Shown here: in pieces, positions 1 through 8,530 of the stretch
How the letters are laid out: the number at the start of each line of letters is the position of its first letter
Position numbering within the stretch: the stretch's first letter is position 1
Origin: Flavobacterium sp.
Lineage (GTDB): Bacteria; Bacteroidota; Bacteroidia; Flavobacteriales; Flavobacteriaceae
Reading direction: 5' to 3'
Assembly (NCBI GenBank): GCA_003497625.1
Contig: DNNO01000002.1
Location: forward strand, 9,157 to 49,921
DNA: 40,765 bases
The notes under the pieces: generated by a model
Told to the model about the DNA's origin: nothing
The model's input: the letters and a program-made list of their open reading frames with translations, nothing else
Databases searched by the model: none
Translations under genes and position numbers: made by a program

Positions 1-1039
1 AAATACTTAAGAATAAAAAGAATAGCGGATTCAAAATTAAGAATTTTAAAACAGTTATCCAACGGCTTTGTTGATAAAAATTTCTTAAAGATTTGTAGAA
101 ATATATCGGAAATATAAATGCAAATGAAATTCCAGAAATAAAGTAAGTTAGTTCTTCGCTTATTAATTCAATAAAATTGAAAATCATCATGCATAAAAAG
201 ATGAAAGTAAAAAAGGTGTAAGCAAAAACTAAATGTTCGGTGTAATTTATTTTTTTGGAATAAAAAACCAACCAAAACATAAGTGTTAGTATGGGTAAAG
301 AAAGAAAAATAAAAAACGGAAGTTTTTGATAAAAGTAATCGAAAAGCTCTTCATAGATGTTGTTAGATTTAAAAAGCTTTGCTTTGTTAAACATTGTGTT
401 GAATGTAAAGTTGTTTTCAAATCCTAGTTCTTTTAAGGCTTGTTCGTTTGATTTTTCTGGATATTTTATGGAAAAATTTCTAAAAGATGTTGTGTAATAA
501 ACTAAAGGATCTAAATTCCTATTTATATTTTTATCGATAAAATCTTTGGTGTAGATTGAGTCTTTACTGTATTCGATTCTGTCTTTTAAAAGATTGTCCT
601 TTATTGTTACGTTAGTGTTTAATAATTTTAGAGCTGCGCTGTCTTTTTTTATTTCTTCTTTAAATTGTTCTTTTGCTAATTCTTCTTTTGTGGTGTCAGA
701 AACAGGTAACTTATCTCCTTCTGTTAAATTAAAAGTAATGAATAGAATTATCGAAACACTAAGAAATAGACGAAACGGATTCGCATACGTGTGTCTTTTA
801 CCTTCGTTAAATTCGCGAGCTAAAACGCCTGGTTTTGTAAATATAGATATGATTGAATTGCGTAATCTAGAATCGTAAGCGTAAAAATTGGCAAAAAACT
901 CTTCAATAAAATCTTTTATCGTTAACTTTTTTGTGGAATTTAATTGACCGCAATGATGACAATATTTCTCGCTTATGTCTAACGATGTTTCACAGTTGAT
1001 ACACTGAGTTCCTCTGTATTTTATATCTTTTCTGCTCAT
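1..1039 (-). CDS. DUF3667 family zinc-ribbon membrane protein, partial (3' end beyond the left edge)
   Basis: The reading frame starts at the ATG at 1039-1037 and stays open through base 2, so about 346 residues are visible and the C-terminus is missing. The N-terminus carries a zinc ribbon with C13, C16, C27 and C30 (CINC and CHHC pairs). It is followed by an amphipathic stretch and a block reading FTKPGVLAREFNEGKRH, typical of DUF3667. Hydrophobic helices follow, two of them near the visible end. The family is common in Bacteroidota and has no assigned function. It begins 2 bases after the stop of the plug gene, so the two are probably co-transcribed. A second, shorter member lies at 13612-14403. 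The family call is from memory of the motif pattern. Confidence 0.8.
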   Translation of the reverse strand, partial: MSRKDIKYRGTQCINCETSLDISEKYCHHCGQLNSTKKLTIKDFIEEFFANFYAYDSRLRNSIISIFTKPGVLAREFNEGKRHTYANPFRLFLSVSIILFITFNLTEGDKLPVSDTTKEELAKEQFKEEIKKDSAALKLLNTNVTIKDNLLKDRIEYSKDSIYTKDFIDKNINRNLDPLVYYTTSFRNFSIKYPEKSNEQALKELGFENNFTFNTMFNKAKLFKSNNIYEELFDYFYQKLPFFIFLSLPILTLMFWLVFYSKKINYTEHLVFAYTFFTFIFLCMMIFNFIELISEELTYFISGISFAFIFPIYFYKSLRNFYQQSRWITVLKFLILNPLFFLFLSI

Positions 1040-1041
1040 TC

Positions 1042-2289
1042 TTAATTTCGGATAACTTCGCTGTTTGTGTTTGCAATTCCAATTACTCTATCGTATCGGT
1101 CGTTATTTCCTCTGTAATATACAATTGCTGTATAATTATTTTCTGTTTGAAAGAAATTGCCATCAACAGCATTTTCGTAATCCACTTTTCCAGATTTATC
1201 GGTAATAACGTATTGGTAATTGGTAAATCCTTGTTTTAATAAAATGGCTTTTTCGTATAAACCAGAATTTTTGTCGAATTCTAATTTATATTCATCAGTT
1301 AAAGCGTAATTGTTAAACATGCCAACCACATAAATATTTTTGTCTAATACATTAGGTGTGTTTAAAGCGAAGTAAACCCAAGAATAATCGGCTTCTATTT
1401 GCGAATTTGAGGTGTTGGCATTCTGAATAAAATAGTTGCCATTAATATCAGGAAAATAGGTATAAGGCTGATTTTTTCGTGGCGTGTTTACATACAAATA
1501 GGTGTTGTAAATGTTGTCTCCAGAAGTTACTTTTGCTACTGTATTATTGGTTCCTCTTATGATTTTGTTGTCAATGCTATAGGTTTCGTTACCAGCCCAA
1601 AATTGAGTTTCCTTATTGTATCTGTAAATTAATTCTGAACCAAGAGTGTATTGTGGTTTAATGTTAGAAATACTGGTTTTCCAATTTCCATTTTGAAAAA
1701 GTGTAACTTTTACATTCTGAATAGGATTTTGTAGAATTCTATCGCCATAATTTATTGTCATTTCGATGTTTTGCTTTCCGTCTAAACTATCAAAATCTCT
1801 TGCTCTTCTTACTAAAAGTCCAACAGCAACTTGTTCTTCGTAAATGATAACCCTACGAGAAAATACGATTTCGTTTTCATCATTTAAAACGGTAATCATG
1901 TAATTTCCACTTTTCGTAATTTGATTAAATCTATTAGGAAAAATTTGTTTGTAATGCGAATACAATTGTAAAGTATTGAAGGAGTTTTCATAAGTAATGA
2001 TACGTTGGTTGTCCATTCCATTCAAATATTCTACTTTTCCTAAATCGGATGGTGCAGACCAGTCGTAATTATATTGCGTAATGGTATAGTAATAATCCGC
2101 TTCGTCTCCGTATAAATCATCAAAACTCAATTCAAAAGTTTCTCCGAGTTTAAAAAACGGAATAACATTATTGCCATTTACACGAAATGAAATGGTTTTA
2201 ATGTTAAACGAAGGTTCTTGTTCAATTCCTGCTTGTGAGAAAATAAATTGAAAAAAGAAAAAAGAAAATATGAGTGCAATTTTGTTCAT
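1042..2289 (-). CDS. Type IX secretion system plug protein (DUF5103 family)
   Basis: This 415-residue protein starts with a Sec signal peptide (MNKIALIFSFFFFQFIFSQ) and is otherwise soluble and beta-rich. It matches my memory of the DUF5103 family, now called the T9SS plug protein, at about the usual length of 400-420 residues. In Flavobacterium johnsoniae the plug closes the periplasmic side of the SprA translocation channel when no cargo is passing. Its C-terminal half (about 290-400) looks like an immunoglobulin-like or carbohydrate-binding-module-like fold, with the segment NIYVVGMFNNYALTDEYKLE. It is divergent from nqrA across 194 bases and is followed after 2 bases by the DUF3667 gene. 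A T9SS cargo gene lies at 17307-20909. The family assignment is fairly sure; the mechanism is taken from the literature on the family. Confidence 0.82.
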   Translation of the reverse strand: MNKIALIFSFFFFQFIFSQAGIEQEPSFNIKTISFRVNGNNVIPFFKLGETFELSFDDLYGDEADYYYTITQYNYDWSAPSDLGKVEYLNGMDNQRIITYENSFNTLQLYSHYKQIFPNRFNQITKSGNYMITVLNDENEIVFSRRVIIYEEQVAVGLLVRRARDFDSLDGKQNIEMTINYGDRILQNPIQNVKVTLFQNGNWKTSISNIKPQYTLGSELIYRYNKETQFWAGNETYSIDNKIIRGTNNTVAKVTSGDNIYNTYLYVNTPRKNQPYTYFPDINGNYFIQNANTSNSQIEADYSWVYFALNTPNVLDKNIYVVGMFNNYALTDEYKLEFDKNSGLYEKAILLKQGFTNYQYVITDKSGKVDYENAVDGNFFQTENNYTAIVYYRGNNDRYDRVIGIANTNSEVIRN

Positions 2290-2305
2290 TTTATTCCTAT
2301 AAAGA

Positions 2306-2333
2306 GGTAAAAATAGTAAAACTTTAGGTACAA
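2306..2333 (-). promoter_or_regulatory. Candidate promoter of the plug gene
   Basis: On the minus strand, a TTG at 2333-2331 is followed after 15 bases by TATTTTTA at 2315-2308. The latter is one base off the TAnnTTTG consensus. Transcription would start near 2304, about 15 bases before the ATG. The spacing is on the short side, so this is tentative. Confidence 0.4.
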
Positions 2334-2408
2334 ACGTAATTCCTGTTAATTTATTAGCATTTCGTAATTTAGAATAATTATAAATAAACCAAATCTCCGT
2401 CTTTATTT

Positions 2409-2440
2409 TTGGTAAGGTGCTATGTATTTGATTAAATTTG
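2409..2440 (+). promoter_or_regulatory. nqr operon promoter (Bacteroidota -33/-7 type)
   Basis: TTG at 2409-2411 and TAAATTTG at 2433-2440, separated by 21 bases, match the Bacteroidota consensus TTG and TAnnTTTG. The start of transcription would be near 2444, giving a leader of about 40 bases before nqrA. No riboswitch-like structure fits in that leader. Confidence 0.7.
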
Positions 2441-2483
2441 CACGTTTTATAGTAAATTTTTTAACAATCATATCTTCAAAAAT

Positions 2484-3833
2484 ATGTCAAAAGACATTCG
2501 AATTAAAAAAGGTTTAGACCTTAAGTTGAAGGGTGAAGCGGCTCACAAGATAGCTGATACCACTCGCTCGAAAGTCTATGCTGTTAAACCTTCTGACTTC
2601 CACGGAGTAACTCCGAAGATGGTAGTAAAAGAAGGAGATAACGTTAAAGCGGGAGAAGTAATTTTCTATTCTAAATCAGATGAGAAAGTTAAGTTTGTTG
2701 CTCCTGTAAGCGGAAAAATTCAAGAAATCAAACGTGGTGAAAAAAGAGTCATTTTAGAGATTCTTATTGCTGCAGATTCTCAAGATGTTTTCGTTGAGCA
2801 TAGCAAGAAAAATCCTAACGATTTATCAACAGAAGAAGTAAAAGCACATTTGTTAGCTTCAGGTTGTTGGCCATTTATCAATCAACGTCCGTATGATGTG
2901 ATTGCTAATTCAGCTGATACGCCTAAAGCTATTTTTATTTCAGCTCATGCAACTGCTCCTTTGGCGGCAGATGTGGAGTTTGTTTTAGAAAACAAGTTGC
3001 AAGCTTTTCAAGCTGGTATCGATGCTTTAGTAAAATTGACAACTGGGAAAGTTCATTTATCTGTAAAAGGTAAAGGAAAATCAATTTTCAAAGATGTTAA
3101 AGGAGTTTCTTTACACCAAGTGTACGGTCCACATCCTGCTGGAAATGTTGGTGTTCAAATTGGAAAAATTTCGCCTATTAATGCTGGTGAGAGAGTTTGG
3201 ACAGTAACGCCTCAAGATGTTGCAACTATTGGTGAATTATTTTTAACTGGAAAATTTAATGCTACAAGAACTGTGGCTTTAGTAGGTTCTGAAGTTAAAG
3301 AGACTCAATACTATAATGTAATTTCTGGTGCTGCTATTGCCGATTTAGTAGCTGGTAAAATTGAAGGAGATAACGTAAGAGTTATTTCTGGAGATGTTTT
3401 AACTGGTACTAAAGTAAAAATGGATGGAAATTTAGGTTTCTTAAGCAATACAGTAACTGTTATTCCTGAAGGAAATGTTTACAGAATGTTTGGATGGATG
3501 CCATTTGCATCACCAAGTGTTCACAGTGCATCAAGAACAGGATTATCATGGTTAATGCCAGGTAAAAAATATGCGCCTAATACCAATTTAAACGGCGAAG
3601 AAAGAGCTTTAGTTGTAACAGGAGAAATGGAAGCAGTTATGCCTCTTGATATTTTCCCAATGCAATTATTAAAAGCTTGTTTGGCAAGTGATATCGATAA
3701 AATGGAAAGCTTAGGAATTTACGAAGTAGCTCCAGAAGATTTTGCTTTAATTGATTATACTAACACATCTAAATTAGAAGCGCAACAAATCATTCGTGAA
3801 GCTCTTGATTTAATGATTAAAGAAGTAGGATAA
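2484..3833 (+). CDS. nqrA: Na+-translocating NADH:quinone reductase subunit A
   Basis: This 449-residue subunit is the peripheral, cytoplasmic-side NqrA of the six-subunit sodium-pumping NADH:quinone oxidoreductase. Family hallmarks are visible. The N-terminus (IRIKKGLDLKLKGEA) is followed by a barrel-sandwich segment (GDNVKAGEVIFYSKSDEKVKF) that resembles a biotinyl/lipoyl fold. The central block contains VYGPHPAGNVG. The length equals the usual 445-450. It is first in an unbroken nqrABCDEF set, with 5 bases before nqrB. The start is the ATG about 40 bases downstream of a predicted transcription start. NqrA is believed to contribute to quinone binding with NqrB. Nothing looks truncated. Confidence 0.97.
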   Translation: MSKDIRIKKGLDLKLKGEAAHKIADTTRSKVYAVKPSDFHGVTPKMVVKEGDNVKAGEVIFYSKSDEKVKFVAPVSGKIQEIKRGEKRVILEILIAADSQDVFVEHSKKNPNDLSTEEVKAHLLASGCWPFINQRPYDVIANSADTPKAIFISAHATAPLAADVEFVLENKLQAFQAGIDALVKLTTGKVHLSVKGKGKSIFKDVKGVSLHQVYGPHPAGNVGVQIGKISPINAGERVWTVTPQDVATIGELFLTGKFNATRTVALVGSEVKETQYYNVISGAAIADLVAGKIEGDNVRVISGDVLTGTKVKMDGNLGFLSNTVTVIPEGNVYRMFGWMPFASPSVHSASRTGLSWLMPGKKYAPNTNLNGEERALVVTGEMEAVMPLDIFPMQLLKACLASDIDKMESLGIYEVAPEDFALIDYTNTSKLEAQQIIREALDLMIKEVG

Positions 3834-3838
3834 TAGCT

Positions 3839-5011
3839 ATGAAGTTTTTAAGAGATAAAATAGACCAAATTAAAAAGCCTTTTGAGAAAGGGCAAAAATT
3901 TGAAAAATTTGCACCTGCAATTAATGCGTTAGATACATTTTTATATGTGCCTAATCATACTACAAAGCATGGAGCTCATATTAGAGATGCTGTAGATTTA
4001 AAGAGAACCATGATTACTGTGGTTTTAGCTTTAGTTCCAGCATTATTATTCGGAATTTATAATGCAGGTTACCAACACTTTATTCAATTGAATGAAGGTG
4101 TTTTGCCTCCATTTATGGATATCTTCTTACACGGATTGTGGAAAGTATTACCAATGATTATTGTGTCATATGCAGTAGGATTAGGTATTGAATTTGCTTT
4201 CGCAATTTTTAGAGGTCACGAAGTTAACGAAGGATATTTAGTATCTGGTTTGTTAATTCCAATGGTTATGCCAGTTGACTTACCTTTATGGATGTTAGCT
4301 ATTTCAGTTGCTTTTGCAGTTGTAATTGGTAAAGAAGCTTTTGGTGGAACGGGTATGAATATTTTTAACCCAGCTTTATTAGCACGTGCTTTCGCATTCT
4401 TTGCTTATCCTACATTTATGTCGGGAGATAAAATTTGGGTTAGTGAGGCAAGTACTACTGATGCAATTTCAGGAGAAACTATTTTAGGTGCTTTAGCTAA
4501 TGGTAAAGAATTACCAGCTCAATGGGATTTTTGGAATTCGTTTATTGGTTTAATTCCAGGTTCTATTGGGGAAACTTCAGTTTTAGCTATCTTAATTGGT
4601 GCATTTATATTGATTGCAACAGGAGTTGGTAGTTGGAAAATTATGGTTTCTGGAGTAGTGGGAGCAGCATTAACAGCAATGATGTTCAACGCTGTTGGTT
4701 TAACTGCTTTAATGAACTTTGATTGGACAAATCATTTAGTAGTTGGAGGTTTTGCTTTTGGTATTGTATTTATGGCAACTGATCCAGTTTCTGCAGCTCA
4801 AACCGATAAAGGAAAAATTATCTATGGTTTATTAATAGGATTCTTTAGTATTATGATTAGAGTTTTCAATCCAGCTTACCCAGAAGGAGTAATGTTAGCT
4901 ATCTTATTAATGAACACTTTAGCGCCAACAATTGATTATTTCGTAGTAAATGGAAACATTGCTAAGAGAAAGAAAAGATTGGCTAAGTCTAAACAATTAA
5001 AATCTGCATAG
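3839..5011 (+). CDS. nqrB: Na+-translocating NADH:quinone reductase subunit B
   Basis: NqrB is the large integral membrane subunit. In characterised NQRs it carries a covalently bound FMN and riboflavin and forms part of the sodium path. The 390-residue protein has a soluble N-terminus of about 55 residues, then roughly ten hydrophobic helices. It contains the conserved GKEAFGGTGMNIFNPALLARAF segment type (about residues 164-185). The FMN-attachment site fits Dxx(S/T)GxT at residues 208-214 and reads DAISGET, with T214 as the predicted acceptor. The common motif ends in GAT, so here Ala is replaced by Glu. It sits 5 bases after nqrA and 2 bases before nqrC. ApbE, encoded at 8871-9887, is the likely flavin transferase. 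Confidence 0.97.
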   Translation: MKFLRDKIDQIKKPFEKGQKFEKFAPAINALDTFLYVPNHTTKHGAHIRDAVDLKRTMITVVLALVPALLFGIYNAGYQHFIQLNEGVLPPFMDIFLHGLWKVLPMIIVSYAVGLGIEFAFAIFRGHEVNEGYLVSGLLIPMVMPVDLPLWMLAISVAFAVVIGKEAFGGTGMNIFNPALLARAFAFFAYPTFMSGDKIWVSEASTTDAISGETILGALANGKELPAQWDFWNSFIGLIPGSIGETSVLAILIGAFILIATGVGSWKIMVSGVVGAALTAMMFNAVGLTALMNFDWTNHLVVGGFAFGIVFMATDPVSAAQTDKGKIIYGLLIGFFSIMIRVFNPAYPEGVMLAILLMNTLAPTIDYFVVNGNIAKRKKRLAKSKQLKSA

Positions 5012-5013
5012 TC

Positions 5014-5697
5014 ATGAATAGAGAAAGTAACGGATATACGTTTTTGTTTGCGACTGTAATGGTAGTATTAGTAGCTTCTGCATTAGCATTTGCTGCAACA
5101 GCACTTAAGCCAGATCAAGAGGCAAACATCAAGAAAGAGAAAATGCAGTACATTCTAAAATCGTTTGGAGTAGCTGTAGAAAGAGACGCTTCTGAAGAAG
5201 CATATAAAAAACACATCATTAGCGAAGTGGTTTTTGACGAGAACGGAACAGAAATTAGTAAAGATGCTTTTACGGTTGACATCGCTAAAGAAAAAGGGAA
5301 ATTCCCAATTTTCAATGCTGAAAAAGACGGTAAAAAATTCTATGTTATTCCGGTAAGAGGAATGGGATTATGGGATGCTATCTGGGGTTATGTTTCGGTT
5401 GACGAAAACTTAAAAGTAGACGGTATTGTATTTGACCATAAAGCAGAAACTCCTGGTTTAGGAGGTGAAATCACTCAAGATTATTTCCAAAAAAGTTTTA
5501 TTGGAGAAAATGTATTTGATGCTAACGGAAACTTACAAGGTTTAAAAGTAGTTAAAGGATACCAAGGAAAAGACAACAAAGCTGATGGTGAAGTTGATGC
5601 AATATCTGGAGCAACTTTAACAGGTAATGGTGTAACCGAAATGTTAGTTAGAGGTTTAAAACCATATGAAAAATATCTAAAATCTAATAAAAAATAA
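5014..5697 (+). CDS. nqrC: Na+-translocating NADH:quinone reductase subunit C
   Basis: NqrC has one N-terminal transmembrane helix (about residues 8-28) and a periplasmic FMN-binding domain; the whole protein is 227 residues. The FMN-attachment motif DAISGAT sits at residues 195-201, making T201 the expected phosphoester-linked residue; LTGNGV follows, as in other family members. The region [11 protein letters not shown] is the other strongly conserved FMN-domain element. It lies 2 bases after nqrB and 5 bases before nqrD. In known NQRs it relays electrons between the iron-sulfur centre of NqrD/E and the flavin of NqrB. It is about 30 residues shorter than the Vibrio protein but has all the expected motifs. 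Confidence 0.97.
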   Translation: MNRESNGYTFLFATVMVVLVASALAFAATALKPDQEANIKKEKMQYILKSFGVAVERDASEEAYKKHIISEVVFDENGTEISKDAFTVDIAKEKGKFPIFNAEKDGKKFYVIPVRGMGLWDAIWGYVSVDENLKVDGIVFDHKAETPGLGGEITQDYFQKSFIGENVFDANGNLQGLKVVKGYQGKDNKADGEVDAISGATLTGNGVTEMLVRGLKPYEKYLKSNKK

Positions 5698-5702
5698 TCG
5701 TC

Positions 5703-6368
5703 ATGGCAGATAACAACAAAGAAGGATTATTTTCAAAAAGTAATATTAAATTAATTACGAATCCATTTAATGACGATAACCCAGTAACAGTTCAGGTATT
5801 AGGTATTTGTTCAGCTTTAGCGGTAACAGTTCAAATGAAGAATGCCTTTGTAATGGCACTTTCAGTAACTGCGGTAGTAGCTTTTGGTAACGTAATTGTA
5901 TCATTATTAAGAAATTTAATTCCAAGTAGAATCCGTATCATTGTTCAGTTGGTTGTAGCAGCAGCTTTAGTAATCTTGGTTGACCAGGTTTTAAAAGCGT
6001 ATGCATATGATATCAGTAAGCAATTATCAGTATTCGTAGGATTAATTATTACCAACTGTATCTTAATGGGACGTTTTGAAGCATTTGCTTTAGGAAACAA
6101 ACCATGGCCTTCTTTTTTAGATGGTTTAGGAAACGGTTTAGGGTATGGAATCATTTTAATGGTTGTAGCATTTTTTAGAGAATTATTTGGTTCAGGAAAA
6201 TTATTCGGAATAGAAATTCTTGGAAACTCTGTTGAAAAAACAGGTTTGTACGCTACAGGATATGTTAATAACGGATTCATGTTATTAGCTCCAATGGCCT
6301 TAGTTATGGTAGGTATTGTAATTTGGGTACAAAGAGGAATTAACAAGAAATTAATCGAGAAAAAATAA
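5703..6368 (+). CDS. nqrD: Na+-translocating NADH:quinone reductase subunit D
   Basis: NqrD is a 221-residue, six-helix membrane subunit homologous to NqrE and RnfE. Two half-membrane motifs each hold a conserved cysteine: C36 in [10 protein letters not shown] and C119 in [10 protein letters not shown]. In structural work on NQR, the equivalent cysteines of NqrD and NqrE together bind an iron-sulfur centre inside the membrane. A short charged N-terminus (about 25 residues, [12 protein letters not shown]) precedes the first helix. The gene is 5 bases after nqrC and 5 bases before nqrE. No unusual feature apart from a slightly longer N-terminus than the 210-residue Vibrio protein. Confidence 0.97.
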   Translation: MADNNKEGLFSKSNIKLITNPFNDDNPVTVQVLGICSALAVTVQMKNAFVMALSVTAVVAFGNVIVSLLRNLIPSRIRIIVQLVVAAALVILVDQVLKAYAYDISKQLSVFVGLIITNCILMGRFEAFALGNKPWPSFLDGLGNGLGYGIILMVVAFFRELFGSGKLFGIEILGNSVEKTGLYATGYVNNGFMLLAPMALVMVGIVIWVQRGINKKLIEKK

Positions 6369-6373
6369 TAGCT

Positions 6374-7132
6374 ATGTTTGAATATATCAATATATTTTTA
6401 AAATCAGTTTTCATTGATAACATGATTTTTGCATACTTCTTAGGAATGTGTTCATTTTTGGCTGTTTCTAAAAAAGTATCAACAGCTATAGGTCTTGGAA
6501 TTGCTGTAATATTTGTACAAGTAATTACTGTTCCTTTAAACTATTTAATTTATCACTATGTTTTAGGTGCTGGAGCATTAGCTTGGTTAGATCCATCATT
6601 CGCTGAATTAGATTTAAGCTTTTTAACTTTCATTTTATTCATCGCTTCTGTAGCAACAATGGTACAGTTAGTAGAAATGATTGTTGAGAAATTTGCACCT
6701 TCATTATACAACTCATTAGGTATCTTTTTACCACTTATTGCAGTAAACTGTGCTATCTTAGGAGGTTCGTTATTCATGCAACAAAGAGTTGATGGTGGAA
6801 CATATTCTTCATTAGGTCATGTAGTAACTTTCGGTTTTGCATCGGGTTTTGGTTGGTTAATTGCAATTGTTGCATTAGCAGCTATCCGTGAAAAAATGGA
6901 ATATTCCAACGTATTAGCTCCTTTGAGAGGTTTAGGAATTACTTTTATTTTAACAGGTTTAATGGCTATCGGTTTTATGAGTTTTGGTGGTATAGATATC
7001 AATGCTTTAAATAAAAAACCGCAAGAAAAAGTTGTAACTCCAGCTCCAGCAGTTGTTGAAGCTCCTGTAGTTGATTCAGTTCAAGTAGCTGTAGATTCTG
7101 TAAAAGTAGATTCAACTCAAACAGTTAAATAA
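6374..7132 (+). CDS. nqrE: Na+-translocating NADH:quinone reductase subunit E, with C-terminal extension
   Basis: NqrE is the inverted-topology partner of NqrD. The core (about residues 1-205) has six helices and the two cysteine motifs: C26 in [10 protein letters not shown] and C126 in [10 protein letters not shown]. Together with C36 and C119 of NqrD these should hold the intramembrane iron-sulfur centre. The Vibrio protein is about 198 residues. This one has 252, because a hydrophilic tail rich in Pro, Val and Ala follows the last helix from about residue 213. The tail contains near-repeats of VDSVxV. Whether the tail is periplasmic depends on NqrE topology, which I recall as having both ends outside. 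It is 5 bases after nqrD and 25 before nqrF. Confidence 0.96.
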   Translation: MFEYINIFLKSVFIDNMIFAYFLGMCSFLAVSKKVSTAIGLGIAVIFVQVITVPLNYLIYHYVLGAGALAWLDPSFAELDLSFLTFILFIASVATMVQLVEMIVEKFAPSLYNSLGIFLPLIAVNCAILGGSLFMQQRVDGGTYSSLGHVVTFGFASGFGWLIAIVALAAIREKMEYSNVLAPLRGLGITFILTGLMAIGFMSFGGIDINALNKKPQEKVVTPAPAVVEAPVVDSVQVAVDSVKVDSTQTVK

Positions 7133-7157
7133 TAGTATAACATTAAAAATTGAAATT

Positions 7158-8450
7158 ATGTTTGAATTAATTACATATTCGATTTTAGCTTTCTTAGCGC
7201 TTATTTTACTAATGGTGTTTATGCTATTATATGCAAAATCAAAGTTAGTAAACTCGGGTGCAGTAAAGATTAAAATTAACGGTGAAAACGAAATTGAAGT
7301 AGGTGGAGGAAGTACGCTTTTAACTACTTTAGGAAATAGTAAAATCTTCTTACCATCAGCTTGTGGTGGTGGAGGTTCTTGTTTACAATGTAAATGTAAA
7401 GTATTAGAAGGTGGTGGTGAACCATTACCAACAGAAATACCTAACTTTTCACGTAAAGAATTAGCAGACGGATGGAGATTAGGATGTCAAGTTAAAGTAA
7501 AACAAGACATGGTAATTGAAGTGCCAGAAGAAATTTTTGGTATTAAAAAATTCGAAGCAAAAGTATATTCTAACTACAACGTAGCTTCTTTTATTAAAGA
7601 ATTTATTGTTGAGTTACCAGAAGATATGCACTACGAAGCAGGTGGATATATCCAAATTGAAATCCCTAAATGTGAAGTAAAATTCTCAGATATGGATATT
7701 ATGGCACACCCTGAAGAACATCCTGGTGATCCAGAAAAATTCAAGGCAGAGTGGGATAAGTTCAAATTGTGGCCATTAGTTATGAAAAATAACGAATTGG
7801 TTGAAAGAGCTTACTCTATGGCTTCTTACCCAGCGGAAGGAAGAAAAATTATGTTGAACGTTCGTATTGCAACTCCTCCTTTTGATAGAGCTACAAACGA
7901 TTGGATGAAAGTAAACCCAGGTATTGCTTCTTCTTACGTGTTCTCAAGAAAAGCAGGTGATCCAGTAGTAGTTTCAGGACCTTACGGAGAATTCTTTATC
8001 AACGAATCAGAAGCAGAAATGTTGTATGTAGGTGGTGGAGCTGGTATGGCACCAATGCGTTCGCACTTATATCACTTATTCCGTACAGTTAAAACGGGTA
8101 GAAAAGTTACTTATTGGTATGGAGGTCGTTCTAAACGTGAATTGTTCTATACAGACCATTTCAGAGCGTTAGAGAAAGATTTTCCAAACTTTAAATTCTA
8201 TTTGGCTTTATCTGAACCACAACCAGAAGATAACTGGAAAGTGAAAGAAGGAATCGACGGTGAAGGTGACGGATTCGTAGGATTTATTCATAATGTGGTA
8301 ATTGATAATTATTTATCAAAACACGATAATCCAGAAGATATTGAATTGTATTTCTGTGGTCCACCAATGATGAACAAAGCAGTTCAAAAAATGGGTGAAG
8401 ACTTCGGTTTAGATCCAGAAAACATTAGATTTGACGACTTTGGAGGTTAA
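7158..8450 (+). CDS. nqrF: Na+-translocating NADH:quinone reductase subunit F (NADH-oxidising)
   Basis: NqrF is the electron-entry subunit, 430 residues. An N-terminal membrane helix (about 5-27) is followed by a 2Fe-2S ferredoxin domain with C69, C75, C78 and C110. This is almost the same spacing and numbering as the Vibrio protein. The FAD domain has the RAYSMASYP motif near 220, and the NADH domain has GGGAGMAPMRSH near 295. The C-terminus carries the CGPPMMNKAV block. Compared with the 407-residue Vibrio protein, the extra length lies within the FAD domain. It closes the operon and is followed by a terminator at 8468-8498. All residues needed for NADH to FAD to 2Fe-2S transfer appear present. 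Confidence 0.97.
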   Translation: MFELITYSILAFLALILLMVFMLLYAKSKLVNSGAVKIKINGENEIEVGGGSTLLTTLGNSKIFLPSACGGGGSCLQCKCKVLEGGGEPLPTEIPNFSRKELADGWRLGCQVKVKQDMVIEVPEEIFGIKKFEAKVYSNYNVASFIKEFIVELPEDMHYEAGGYIQIEIPKCEVKFSDMDIMAHPEEHPGDPEKFKAEWDKFKLWPLVMKNNELVERAYSMASYPAEGRKIMLNVRIATPPFDRATNDWMKVNPGIASSYVFSRKAGDPVVVSGPYGEFFINESEAEMLYVGGGAGMAPMRSHLYHLFRTVKTGRKVTYWYGGRSKRELFYTDHFRALEKDFPNFKFYLALSEPQPEDNWKVKEGIDGEGDGFVGFIHNVVIDNYLSKHDNPEDIELYFCGPPMMNKAVQKMGEDFGLDPENIRFDDFGG

Positions 8451-8467
8451 TCCAAATTTTAAATACC

Positions 8468-8498
8468 AAAACCGATTCAGAAATGAGTCGGTTTTTTT
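8468..8498 (+). terminator. Rho-independent terminator of the nqr operon
   Basis: A 10-base-pair stem (8469-8478 with 8485-8494, one wobble pair) with a 6-base loop is followed by a T run to 8498. It lies 18 bases after the nqrF stop. Confidence 0.85.
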
Positions 8499-8518
8499 AT
8501 GCTTTCAAATAGAATAAC

Positions 8519-8526
8519 TACCTTTG
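8519..8526 (+). promoter_or_regulatory. -7 promoter element upstream of the small gene and apbE
   Basis: TACCTTTG matches TAnnTTTG exactly and lies after the nqr terminator. A start about 4 bases downstream would fall at 8530-8531, on the ATG itself, which predicts a leaderless transcript. No good TTG is seen at the -33 distance. Confidence 0.55.
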
Positions 8527-8530
8527 TATC

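Noticed and set aside
594-878. Plus-strand open frame within the DUF3667 gene
   Set aside because: It is the antisense of a clear zinc-ribbon protein in the other frame and has no family resemblance.
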